Assembly (NCBI GenBank): GCA_029298735.1
Contig: JANSLP010000015.1
Coordinates: 124,001-188,000 of the forward strand
DNA: 64,000 nucleotides
Reading direction: 5' to 3'
DNA from: Ophiostoma sp. CBS 140.51
Taxonomy: Eukaryota > Ascomycota > Sordariomycetes > Ophiostomatales > Ophiostomataceae
How positions within the stretch are numbered: position 1 is the first letter of the stretch; each line of letters opens with the position of its first letter. This document shows positions 43,849 through 54,929 of this stretch, one piece after another. A program made the translations under genes and the position numbers. The notes beneath the pieces were generated by a model. It had not been told where the DNA came from and made no database searches. It saw only the letters and a program-made list of their open reading frames with translations.

Positions 43849-46800
43849 CAAGAAAAGGCAGCTCGGGCGAGACAGGGCAGGGCTCAGTAGATAAGACAGA
43901 CGCAACGCGGCCGCCAAGAGGAGAAAAAGAACGACAGGACGCTGCTGGAGGACAAGCCGTAAGGAGGACGAATACAGTAATGAGTTGGGAGCAAGGCAGC
44001 AGACGAGGCAACACAGGTGAACAGAGGAGGCTGGGGGGGGGGAAATGGAATTGGTTTTAGTCCCAACGTAGCGCAGGTCGAGCTAGCTAGCTGGAGCTGG
44101 TTGCAAAAGATGAGCGTCGAGAGGGCCTAGGGGCTGATTGGAGATGTGGGTGGGTCTAGTCGGGGATGCAGCGCGATGGGATGTGCGGCCAGGCTAGGCT
44201 GGGCTGTAAGATAGTTCTTTTTTGGTGGCCGAGGTCGAGGCGGGAGAAGTGAGGAGGAAAAGTTGAGGATAAACAGAGGGAGATGACTGAGAGGGCAGGA
44301 TGCAAATGGGAAGGTCGGGATAAAAAGGGGAAAGCCACAAAGAGGGAAATAGGAAAATAAGAAAAGAAAGGAAGGAGTTACAGAGTGGAAAGACAGAGTG
44401 GGAAGGCGCAATTGTCAAAAAGACAAAAAGATCGAAACAAGGAAGGAGGCGTGTGAGTAAGAATGCGAGACAACCAAGACTGCATGCAAAAATGGCTGCT
44501 TTCTGGGCATGAAGCAGCCAGCAGCCGCCGAACAAGGAACACGACGAAAAGCAGACAAATTTAGAAGAAAAATGAGAACTGCCCAAAATCAAGAGACACG
44601 AATACAGCAAAGTGGTGGCATTGTGTGAACTGCGAATGGCCTGCAGATGGCCTGCACAGACAGGGAATCGCCTGCTGGCAGGAAAGACCGGACTGCGACG
44701 TACGTCAGAGTGGGTGAAAAGGGATTTTAACCGAGACGAACCCACTGGCAGAAGGCGCGGGCCCACCGAAAAGAAGGAAAGGATGATGGGGACGGCCAGA
44801 GCTCTGGCGACACGCCAGCGCAGCCAATTGGGGCCAATGGGGGAAGCTGCGAACGGACGACAAAGCATGGGAAATATTTGAGGCAACTCCCAGGCACTTG
44901 CGGAAACTACGATGCACAAGTCGTCCGGTGTCGCGCGAAAGAAGAAGGAGGGCAAATTTGGGAACGAAGGGAGAAAAGCAGAGCACAGAACACAGAAAAC
45001 GGGCAAATATTGAGCACTGTCGCAACAACTCTCATGACCCAATGTCCAGCGCCTCTGTAAAAAAGCTAGTGCGGTGGAACAGGGTTGCAATATCGCATTT
45101 TGGCCGTCCAAGAACGGGTACAACAGAACAAAATACAAGTTTTCTGTTGCTCCCTCTCTCCTTCTATTTTTGACGGCTCGACGGCCTGGCTTCTTCCCCC
45201 ATCCTGGCCTCCTGGCCTCCTCCTTGGCACACGAAAGCTCTTTGCGCGAGAAGCAACGCTGCCTCCCAGGGCCTGGAAAGGCCGCAAGTGAGCGGGCGAT
45301 CCCAGGGCAGGTACGATCGGGCCACCCAGCCCGGCAAGGGAGCACACTCTTAGCGCTCATTGTGGGCTGTGGGAGCGTAGGCCGGGGCCAAACCAGCGAG
45401 TTAGCTCGTCTGTTGTGCGGTATTAACAGCTGGGCACGAACCCTGTCAGGCTGTGGCTGGTTGATACTTTTTGCGATTTTTGTGGTTTTTTGCAGGGGTG
45501 GCAGGGATTGGGGTGTGCAACTCCAGCTGAAAGCAAAAAAAAAAAGAGGGAAGAAATAAGGAAAATATGAAGAGAAAAGCAGAAGAAAGCAGGGTAATTT
45601 TCGGTGCTCTCAGAGTGCTCTCAGACGAGATTTTTTTTTTTCACTCTGACCACAAGCAACAGACAGGGGTTGTCGACAGGAGCAGATTGCGGAGTCACTC
45701 ATATCTCGCATGATAACATAGTGACGATTTACGATATATACGATGTGCAGGGCCGAGGATGAAGAATCTGACGGCAGGAGGTAATGGAGGCAGGCAGGTC
45801 AGAGCGAGCGAGCGAGCGGGCAGGAATGACCTAGTCCCATCGTCGCATCCAGATCGAGCGTCGCATTCTTGCGATATCACATTTGGGCCGAGCGGGAACA
45901 GGTCCCGCCCGTCGACCAAAACCACGATGTTCAGTCCAGTCTGGAACCAGTTCGTAGCCATTGGCGTTGGACAACATGCCCCGTGGGGTCGTACAGGTGG
46001 TGTCGAGGCGAGACTGGGCAGAGGGCAGGCGCATAGTGCACGATTTGGGAGAATTATCTCGATCCTGACCGACTATGTCACGACAACTTACGACGACGAC
46101 AACGAGATGTTTCTTGATATCGGCTATGCGGAGGAACCGACGGGAGGCTGGGAGAGAGCACGCGTTGCGCAAAGATTGCGACAGACCGAGTACAAGTGCA
46201 AGTACGAAATACATAGACAAGTTTAAGTACAAAGTACTTCGTGCAAGTCAAGCGACCTATTTGACTTCAAGGTACTTTCGGCGTCGAATGCTCTCTCCTC
46301 CTCCCCTTTCCTTGCCTAGCTTGGCGCACATGCAACATGCACGGGTTGCGCGTCGCACAGAGAAATGGAGCTTTTGCACACGATGGAATGCGCTACCTCC
46401 AAGACGATAGACGGATGCAGTATGCAATACCATGTACTCAAGTATCAAAAGTGTTGTACAATTTGTTTGAGTACTCGGAACTTGTCAATGGACAGTCCTC
46501 ACGGTAAAACTGCTTCTCAAGACGTTGTAAACGCCGCATCTTCTCCAAGGCTATGAGGGTCAGAAAATGTTCTCTCAGAAGCCCTCTGATAGAGAAAGAA
46601 AACCGCCCCTCCGGCGTGATCTGAGCATCTCTCGGGACCCGGGTTGGTGGGCCAGTTCCGCATCCATGGTGTGCGTGCCCCTCTGGAAGTGATCCATACC
46701 CGCATGAGCTGAAAAGGAACAACAACCCCCTGGTCCAATAAAGCGGAGTTGTGGTGGTTGGGGCGGATTGGAATCTCGTGTACGATGAACAGAAAAAGGT

Positions 46801-46874
46801 GGCACAAGCAGAAAAAATACAGAGCCAGTAGGGACCAGTACCATACGGCGAGGTTGATGGCGGGCACGGCGGAG

Positions 46875-46879
<5 letters not shown>

Positions 46880-46906
<27 letters not shown>
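46880..46906 (+). repeat. A27 homopolymer
   Basis: There are 27 consecutive A residues. No gene lies immediately upstream; this could be a simple slippage tract or the tail of an old retroposed sequence. Confidence 0.9.
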
Positions 46907-48239
46907 CCACAGGAAAATAACAAGTGCTCAGTAAAATAAGGGTGTTTCCAACTCTTGGGACGAACAAGCGCCCTCTCCCAAAACGCTTGGCAAATGTCAG
47001 TCTTGCTGCTCCCGACTTGGCGAGTACTTCGGCACAGGTAGCGATCTCCAGCCTCCTCGCAGCCCCTCTCATTCAGATCGCCGCCGCGGAGAATCAAGGC
47101 AAAACCGCCGTCTCAGTGCCTAACAGCGTTGGCTCGGGATAAAGGCCAAGTTGTCGAGCTTATGCTGACGCTTTCTCGGCCCTAAAAAATAAAGGCAAAA
47201 ACAAACAAAAGAGGAGTCCAAAGGGACAAGGAAGTAAAAAAAAGCAATGCCAGTTGAGTACTTTTGTCTTTTGTATATTTCGTCTGTTTCATTTGCCATG
47301 ACAAGAGGCAGAAAACAATGGAATAGACAATGGACAGATGGGATAGACAACAAAAACCGGCCACCTGTCTGCAACAACTTAGTCTTTTATCACCACAGTA
47401 TGTATATGCAGCATCTTTCACATGCACGCTACTGCGGCCGTAGACCGAATTTCGCTATTGCGTTGACAATGTTTCTTTTTCGGTTCTTTTTTGCTCATAG
47501 CAAGTGATATCCCTTTTGTCTTGCACCAATGGCGTCCTGTACAGTTGGACGACACGCAAGCTCTTTCAATGCGAGTTGAGGTCAATGCGAGTTGAGTTGT
47601 TGCAGTTTTCAAAAAACAATGCAGCAAATACGCAGCAAACAACATTGGTATTTTTGGTTGCTGTCGGACTATGATATTCTCAACTCTGTGCCGATGTTAT
47701 CAGAGAATAGACGTCATTCCGACAGGGGTCTTCGCAAGGAAGAATCGATGTGAGATGCATCGTCGACAGGGGGCCTGATTGGGGCACGAAGCTTGGACGT
47801 TGTTCTCGCAGGTGGGATGTTCTCTGAAAAGTTGTCGAAGTTGTGTCTTGGCAATAGTCGCATTGCAGGGCAGACGGTAAAAGTTGTCAAAACATGTAGC
47901 GACATTGTTGTTCCTCGATATCACCAACCTCCTTGAATTGGACGTTGAGTTTGTTGACAACTGCTCTTGCCTGCACTTGTAAGCTGTAGGTACAGTGTAC
48001 ATACAGCCTACCCGCTACCCGTGACTAGTCACGTGCATCTTAGTGGGAAGCGACTGTGGCGTAGTCTGTGGCGTTCTGCCGCCTTCCATTTTTAGTCATC
48101 ACTATCGCCGTTTTTCTGTGATAATAGCAGCCTCAACGCGCGACAACACTTCTCAACTTCACGATCCATCAAACACACTTTCGCCCGCATTTTCACTCGA
48201 TTTCTCGCACAAAGTTCCACAGGAACATCACACAACGCA

Positions 48240-48963
48240 ATGGCGAACTTTTTGGCATCCATTTTCGGCACAGAGCAGGACAAAGTAAGCTCTTTCTCCC
48301 TGTTGCGCGAGGCTCTCTTCGGCCTCCTCCTCCATCTTTCTCTTGCTTCCTCTTGCTAACCATCATCCCTTTCTCTAGGTCAATTGTTCCTTCTACTACA
48401 AGATTGGCGCCTGCCGCCACGGCGACCGGTGCTCGCGCAAACATGTCAAGCCCTCGTACTCCCAGACGATCCTCATGCCCAACCTCTACCAGAACCCAGC
48501 CTACGACCCACAGGCGCGCATGAACGCGTCCCAGCTGCAGAACCACTTTGACGCCTTTTACGAAGATATCTGGTGCGAACTGTGCAAGTATGGAGAGCTC
48601 GAGGAGCTCGTTGTCTGCGACAACAACAACGACCACCTGATTGGCAACGTCTACGCGCGCTTCAAGTACGAAGAGAGCGCTGCTTCGGCCTGCGATGCGC
48701 TCAACAGCCGCTGGTACGCCGCGCGACCCATCTACTGCGAACTGTCACCCGTCACCGACTTTAGAGAAGCGTGTTGTCGACTAAACTCGGGCGAGGGCTG
48801 CGCGCGCGGTGGCTTCTGCAACTTTATCCACCGCAAGAACCCGAGCGAAGAGCTGGACCGTGATCTGACTTTGTCGACGAAGAAGTGGCTCAAGGAGCGC
48901 GGTCGTGACGAGCGCAGTGTGACCCGGTCGCCATCACCAGAGCCGACCCGTCGGCGGTACTAG
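48240..48963 (+). CDS. U2 snRNP auxiliary factor small subunit (U2AF35)
   Basis: Two exons (48240-48284, 48379-48963; 94-nt intron, GTAAGC donor, CTCTAG acceptor) give 209 residues. The domain order is first CCCH zinc finger (CSFYYKIGACRHGDRCSRKH), a UHM-type RRM with NHFDAFYEDIWCELCKYGELEELVVCDNN, and a second CCCH finger (CCRLNSGEGCARGGFCNFIH). A short tail ends in RSPSPEPTRRRY, much shorter than the long RS domain of animals. U2AF35 recognises the AG at the 3' splice site together with U2AF65 and contacts the BBP-bound branch site, so it works with the BBP gene 18 kb upstream. The first exon of 15 codons (MANFLASIFGTEQDK) is conserved in length across the family, supporting this start. Confidence 0.95.
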
Positions 48964-49551
48964 GGAGGCCTGTTTGACTAGTGGCGTTTGATTTTCGTCG
49001 TTTTTCTTCTTCTTCTTTTTTGCATCGGTCATGTATAGAGTTTATCTGCATAGGCGTTTTGGCTCAAAGATCCTGGGAGCTTGTTTATCATAGTGTACAA
49101 ATCTAATTTTATGATGGTCGTTTGGACTCTTAATTCGTTCTTTTAATACCTGTGTGCTTATGTACTGATGTGTGGAGAGATGGTTGTTTGATTAAATCCC
49201 CGAGGCTGGTCGTGCTGCATGACTATGCTGGGCTATGAGAATGGGCAGCTTCAAGGTATCTGTGGTCGACAGCCTCGACAAAACTCGGATAACAAAAAGT
49301 GAAAAGAAGGCAAATATGAAAGTGACAATGAAAAAAATAAATGAAGACAGTAAAAAACACAACGAAAGGGTAAGTTTTCAAGGCAATCCTTCTAATATTT
49401 TCCGGGTTCCCTTTCCCTTCCTTCCTTTCCGTTCTTCCCTTCCCGCCCGCAGATCCTACCCAAAGTCGGGCGTTCCCGTTCCCAATGTATGTTTGCACCG
49501 CTGCTCGAGATTCTAAATACCAACACCCTCCCTCATGTACTAGACTATTCT
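48964..49551. other. Convergent intergenic region
   Basis: The 3' ends of the U2AF35 (+) and oxysterol-binding protein (-) genes; AT-rich, no gene seen. Confidence 0.6.
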
Positions 49552-51749
49552 CTAGTTCTCGGCATCGTGGAATATGTCTTGAGACCCGCTCGTATCGGAA
49601 CGCTTAATCGTCGGCAAGTTCTTATCCAGGTCCTTGTTGAAGTCCATTAGGGGGCCAGCGGGCGCTGGCTTGCCCGTCGAGGACAGCAGCTCCGAGATCT
49701 GGCTGGAGCCCTGGTCGGCCACAGGTGCAATGCTCCCAGCCGGTGCTGCAGCCGCAGGCTTGGATGCTTCGTCGTCACCAAAGTCGATCAGGTCGCCGCT
49801 CTTTGCGGCGGGGGCGGCAGCAGCAGCAGCACCGGCAGCAGCAGCAGCGACACCGGCACCGGCAGCAGCACCGGCGGAGGTAGTAGGGGGTGTGTCGAGG
49901 GACTTGTGGGCGGGGATAGGGGGTATTATGCTGTCGCGCTTCGATGTCTGGCCGGGCAGCACGGGGTATATGGCGAGGATCTGATCCTCCTGGGCTTCAA
50001 CCGTTTCTCCGTCACTGCAAATGTTAGCCATCAACTCGGTAAAAAGGGGGAAAAAATAATCTCATCCAATCAAACGTACATTTCGGCATTGATGATCCAC
50101 TCGAGGTCTTCCTCGCCCTCCTCAGAACCGCCAGGGCCACCGTGGACCCGGCGGAAGAGGCGCGGAGTCCATTCAACGCCGTCTTGGGCGCGGGCAGCCG
50201 CCTCCTCGCGCTGCATGTCCTCGACCTTGGTCTTCTCGTCGGTAGCAAGCTCGTGGTTGCGCTCCTTGACGGCGCGGGCCGTCCGTTGCCACAACCGCTG
50301 CGACTCTCTCGCCTCTTGCTCCTCAATAGGCCGGACCTGGGGTGGCGATGGCTTCGCTTTGAGGGCGTTGAAAAACATGTCCTTTTGGCCGGTCTTGACG
50401 TTCTTAATGGTCATCTCCTCGCTCCATAGACCGGACAGCTCGTACAGGACCTCACCGGTGGCCTCGTTCTTGACCGTGCCGCCAATGGCGTTGTAGGTGC
50501 CGCCGACCCAACCCTTGGTCTTGAACTCGATGTCGGCAGTCAGGCCAAGCTCTGGGCAGCGGACGAAGCTGTGGTCGCCGAGCTCGTACTTCATCTTGCC
50601 GAAAAGAATACCGCGGGCGTACATGTTGGGCTGCGTCAAAATGCTGTGAGGGGTTAGCATTGGTACATATAAGAGATTTGGAAGCTTGTCGGAGTGTTGC
50701 ATACTATCTCTCAGGCTTGCCGTCGTTGCCCCGGTTCAGGAGGCTCAGGATTGCGGTACCCTCCATCAAACTAGCAGCGGAGTTGCCCAGGAAGCGACTA
50801 CGGGGCTTGAGCGTGCCGTCGACGCGGATGTTGTGCTCGGGAACCATGTAGAAGTAGCTCGACTTAGGAGGGTGGTGGGAGGTCTGCTCGGAGATGTAGT
50901 AGGCGCGCGAGTTGTCGGAGAAGTCCCAGTAGCAAGAGAAGACCTCGCCCAGGATAGGGTTGAGGGGCTTCTTGACGCCTCTGCATATAAGCCGTTAGCA
51001 TGACGATATAGACAGGTTATATATGTCGATTGGAGGTACGGTACATACGGAGGGCGGATGTGCCAGCCGCTCAGATAGAACTTGACGACAGACACGAAGC
51101 GTTCGGTAGGGTCCTCGATCTGAGGGATGGGCAGGAGCATCTCAGGATGGCACATGAAGCTGTACACAGCGTTAGTATAGCTCTTTATTTGCAAGTATCA
51201 CAACATATCATAGCAGCTCTGTATCGACATACTTTGTTATCCGTTCCAGCATGCTACGGGGCTCCAGGATAAAGGTCGGAAGGACGACTCGACTCAGGTC
51301 GGCGCCGGGGCGCAGCTGGGAGATGATGTGCATGAGGACTGGCCATAGAAGTTAGTAGGATTCCCAGTAGTATCGTGTGGCAGGCCGAAAGCCACGTGGG
51401 TTTGTTGCCGGAGATCGTCCTTACCATTGCCCTGATCGGGCTCGACAACGAGGGTATCATCGTCGCCGTTTCCGTTGTTTTCGTCAGACGACCGGTTCGA
51501 GTGCGCACCTAAACAAGGGGGAAACAAAAGAAGCTTTGTTAGCCATCGGAGCTTTGATGATAAGGGGCCGAGACTTCCGGAGCTTCCGGAGACTCCGGAT
51601 TTGCGGCCGCCGAAGCTTACACCGCCCGAAAGAGAGGGTCCACGCCGTCTGCTGCCCGATGACAGGTCGTACAAACACAGGAAAAGAGCCTGTTACATAC
51701 TTGCGCTTGATGTCGCCCGACGGCGAGAGCCAGAGACCAAATTGAGCAT
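49552..51749 (-). CDS. Oxysterol-binding protein homologue (Osh/ORP family)
   Basis: The seven-exon minus-strand gene reads: 51749-51701, 51508-51425, 51338-51233, 51159-51049, 50980-50705, 50643-50080 and 50014-49552. All junctions join in frame to give 550 residues. The lipid-binding barrel runs from about residue 45 to 400. It contains [32 protein letters not shown], the family signature EQTSHHPP at 148-155, and [17 protein letters not shown]. There is no PH or ankyrin domain, as in short Osh proteins (Osh4-7 class). The C-terminal extension is Ala-rich and contains [12 protein letters not shown] and [11 protein letters not shown], acidic motifs. The family exchanges sterols or phosphatidylserine for PI4P at membrane contacts; which lipid is unknown. 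Several introns carry CTAAC branch sites. The first exon encodes only 16 residues, so the start is less certain than the rest. Confidence 0.93.
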
Positions 51750-54700
51750 TTTGGGCAGATTTGGAGCACTTGGTCTAAAGCGCCGTGTCCGACGCCGAGC
51801 TTCGATGACGCAGTGGGGAGACTTTGTTGACAGTAAACAGCGTGTTCTGCACAAGGGCGGGGGTGTGTGAGGAGGGGCGAGCGAGATCGGTTGGGAGTAG
51901 CAAACTGGCGATGCTACTCAAATTGGAGGCTGACTGTGAGGCTGTTGGAAAGCAGTTGGTGATATCTTGCAGTGGAAAAGGCTGGGCAAGAAACAAGAGG
52001 TCCAGACAAACGGAGATGCAAGAGAAGGAGAAAAAAGAAGAGTTGGAAGCGTTGGGAGAGCCAAGGCAGAAGGGAAAGCCAGCGTCTCGTCAGCAATGGG
52101 CGCCGGGGTGGTGGAAAAAAAGTGACGGAGGAATGCGAATCGCAAGGAGATCCACGCTACGACGTTGAAAGCAGACTATGACGGTCGGAACCTGAATAGG
52201 CAGCGCAGTTTTTTTCTTGGGTGCCAGGTGCTCTTGCCCAAGCACCTTGTTCACTTATTTTCCTTATTTTCTTTCATACCCGCTGGTCACCAGTCGTTCT
52301 TTCCTGTAATGCGGTGCTACGGGGCCACTTTGACTACCGATTGCCTTCTGTTCGCCGCGATTGCCTTCGCCTTATGCTGCTGTTATGGTGGGCTCTGGCT
52401 CTCGTTGGGAAGCTGCGAGCTGCAAGATGGGGTCGCGTTGGGCGAATGAGCATGAGCGAATGCGAGCAAACCCGAGTGAACGCGGGATTGGAGGGGAAGG
52501 AGGGTGTGGGTGGTTCTTGCTCTCAGCTGCGGGGCAATTAATGACGTTGCAGGTGGTCAGGCTACCAGCCTTCAGCAGATTTCCAGAGCTCAGCAGTAAA
52601 ACCGCCCAGAAGTTGGAGGTGCCTAGAGGCCGTGCACCGCACCTTGTTGGGAGGGAAGCCAAAAAGCTCCGCCGACGAATGCGCGAGCTGTATTGTGTCG
52701 TGTGTTTGTCATCGTCCACCAACGAAGGCCACGCTACAAGCTCCCGCTCCTGCCGCTGTCGGTCCAGGCCAGGGCGGTTCCAGGTCCCTTTTAGGCCAGG
52801 CCAGACTTTTGCTAGGGAAGGGGCTTACTGAGTTGTTGATAACAGTTGCCCAAAAGTGTCCGTTTAGGTGCAACAGAAGCGCCTGCCTTTATCCCTAAAC
52901 CTACAGTCGTATGTTTGTGACAGAAGCAAGAGCGATTGAGAGTGACTGATAGTGTAGTATCCAACTGCTGACTGTGTCGAGTGGAAGGTCCGCAGGGCTG
53001 CATCAGGAACTCATCTCCTTTGCCTCCTTGTCTCAGTGTATCAGTGTCTCAAAGTGCAGCATCAACAATCCCAAAAACCACCAAAAGCGGCCAATGCATT
53101 AGTGCATCAGTGCATGCTCCTACTGCACTGCGCCACACGACTTTGTTGGGCCGACATCCGCTGCTGCTCGTTGCAAGTACGCTGGGAGGCTGGGAACGGC
53201 CTCTCGCAGGGCTGGTCTGCAGCACGTTTTCTTCGTCCTTTTGTTGACTCCATTTTGTCGCACTTACAGGTCTCGTGGTCGCCGATGCTCTTGTTGTTTC
53301 TTGGCAGATCGAACATTTGGCGTCTGGGACGTCACTGAAGACAACAAGCGGCGATCGCTGTTCTGGCAAGGGACTACTGAGGACAAACGAAGAAAACGAG
53401 GGGAAAATTGCCAGGGGGTGGCAGGGCGGCCTCCTGTTTGCAGATCCAACGCCACAGCCTTGTGAGTTGGTGGCCAAACTCAAGGGCTTCAGGAACTCAA
53501 ATAGTCTGTTGCCATGACACGTCTCGAATTGTACGCTGTCAACACTCGAAGATAGCTCATGAGCAGAGGGTGAGCAAAATCGACGATTGCCCCATGGAGC
53601 ACGGGACACGATACGCGAGACATTGACATTCTGCCTTTGACGTCCGGTATCTAAGTGCTACCGTACCACGTTCAAGTACAGCCCGGTCGGCAAGCTGCGC
53701 TGCATTGGAAATCTGGGATGCCGGTGGGTTGGGGCTCGACAGACTAACCATTCTACGGAGTACATTCAACATCGTCGTTTCTGGGACAGCTGCGGCCCGC
53801 GAGAGGAAATGAAGGAAACCAAAGAAAGAGAGGCCGCGTATGTATTCCTGACGCTACGCTGGATGCAGGAAGCGCTCCTTTGGCATTCTCGCCGTAGGCC
53901 CTACGACGTACAACTCTGGTTATATTATGGGCCGGCATCCAAACGGCCCGTCATATATCCTGCTTCTCCATTACCCTTGAAATAACTGTTTTTCGCTTTT
54001 CTCGCTTTTCGCTAACGTTGATTGAATTCTGTCCCGCTGGCCGGGAGATGTGTAGTCTGAGCGAAGGGAAACCCAGTCTGACAGGGTCCGAATGTCTAAG
54101 AAGTTGCAAAACACATACGACGTCGATGCCGGCTGGCATGCCAAGCTTGCGGGAAGCAAGGTACGACGCACAAGAAGATCGCAAAGCCGAAATCTAGAGA
54201 GTCGCAGAGCTTCTCGAAGAGCCTCACCCGAGCCTTATATATTCAAGTATTTAAACGAACGGAATACGCCCGCCCCTGCGCTTACCGTCAAGTCTGGATG
54301 CTCTCTCCCATGGCCCATGGCCGAGTGGATCGTCCCGTCTTTTACTTCTTCCCTGCTTTCCCTGTTATCGCTTACGATCTGTGTGACGAAACTAGGGGAA
54401 GACAAAAAGCCTCCGGCTTCAGGGTACGGCTGTCAACTCTTGCGCTGCGCCTCATTTCTTGTGCTTGTATGCTTGTCTTTCGTCCCTTGTATCTCATCAT
54501 ATTTTGCCAATTTTGGCTCTCAGACTGTCGTCGCAACCGACAGGATGCCGCCTTTCCGCCACCACGCTTTTGTTTCCTGGCCAGCCTCGTTTCACAGCAG
54601 ACGACATATCGTGCACATAATATTTAACAGAACATCGCGCAGGATATCGCACAGAGCATCCTACGCGGAGGACCGGTTGGAAACAACGAAGAAACGGGCA

Positions 54701-54907
54701 CAGGGCAGCGCAAATGGCGGCTAAATTGGGGAAATTCAAGAAGAAAGAAAGCCAGCAACCAGATACCAAAAACAAGCGCGACCCTGGACTTTTGTGAACT
54801 GGTTTGACTGGCTCGACTGGGGGGTCATTTCAAGATAACACCCTCTGCCGATGTACACCTTGCGCGCCCAGGGATATAACGACCTGCACGGCTAGCCAGG
54901 GCACAGG

Positions 54908-54929
54908 CAGGGAACAAACAGGGAACAAA
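54908..54929. repeat. Two tandem 11-mers CAGGGAACAAA
   Basis: There is a perfect direct duplication of an 11-mer, with a partial third copy (CAGGGC), in non-coding DNA. Confidence 0.85.

Larger units (their letters stand above)
43280..48239. other. 5 kb gene-free region between divergent tricalbin and U2AF35 genes
   Basis: No gene was recognised. 43500-43880 is strongly purine-rich on the plus strand (pyrimidine-rich leader for tricalbin on the minus strand). A 388-codon minus-strand frame at 44194-45360 starts with ATG but is low-complexity and resembles no family, so I regard it as non-coding. Also present: GAGC repeats near 45797, AAGTAC inverted repeats near 46190-46260 and a 27-nt A tract at 46880-46906. 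Confidence 0.5.

Noticed and set aside
44194..45360. 388-codon minus-strand ATG frame upstream of tricalbin
   Set aside because: Low-complexity Phe/Ser/Leu/Cys-rich product from a pyrimidine-rich strand, with no recognisable domain. Open only because CT-rich sequence rarely forms stops.
46640..46780. Possible small RNA gene in a GC-rich segment before the A27 tract
   Set aside because: I tested tRNA A/B box patterns and snRNA landmarks by eye on both strands and found no consistent fold.
54000..54110. tRNA-like T-loop (GGGTCCGAATGTC)
   Set aside because: Flanking bases do not form the five-pair T stem and no A box is present at the right distance.
54092..54724. 210-codon plus-strand ATG frame (MSKKLQNTYDVDAGW...)
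   Set aside because: The start is fairly protein-like but the rest has irregular composition, no family resemblance and no supporting neighbours. Not supported without transcript data.
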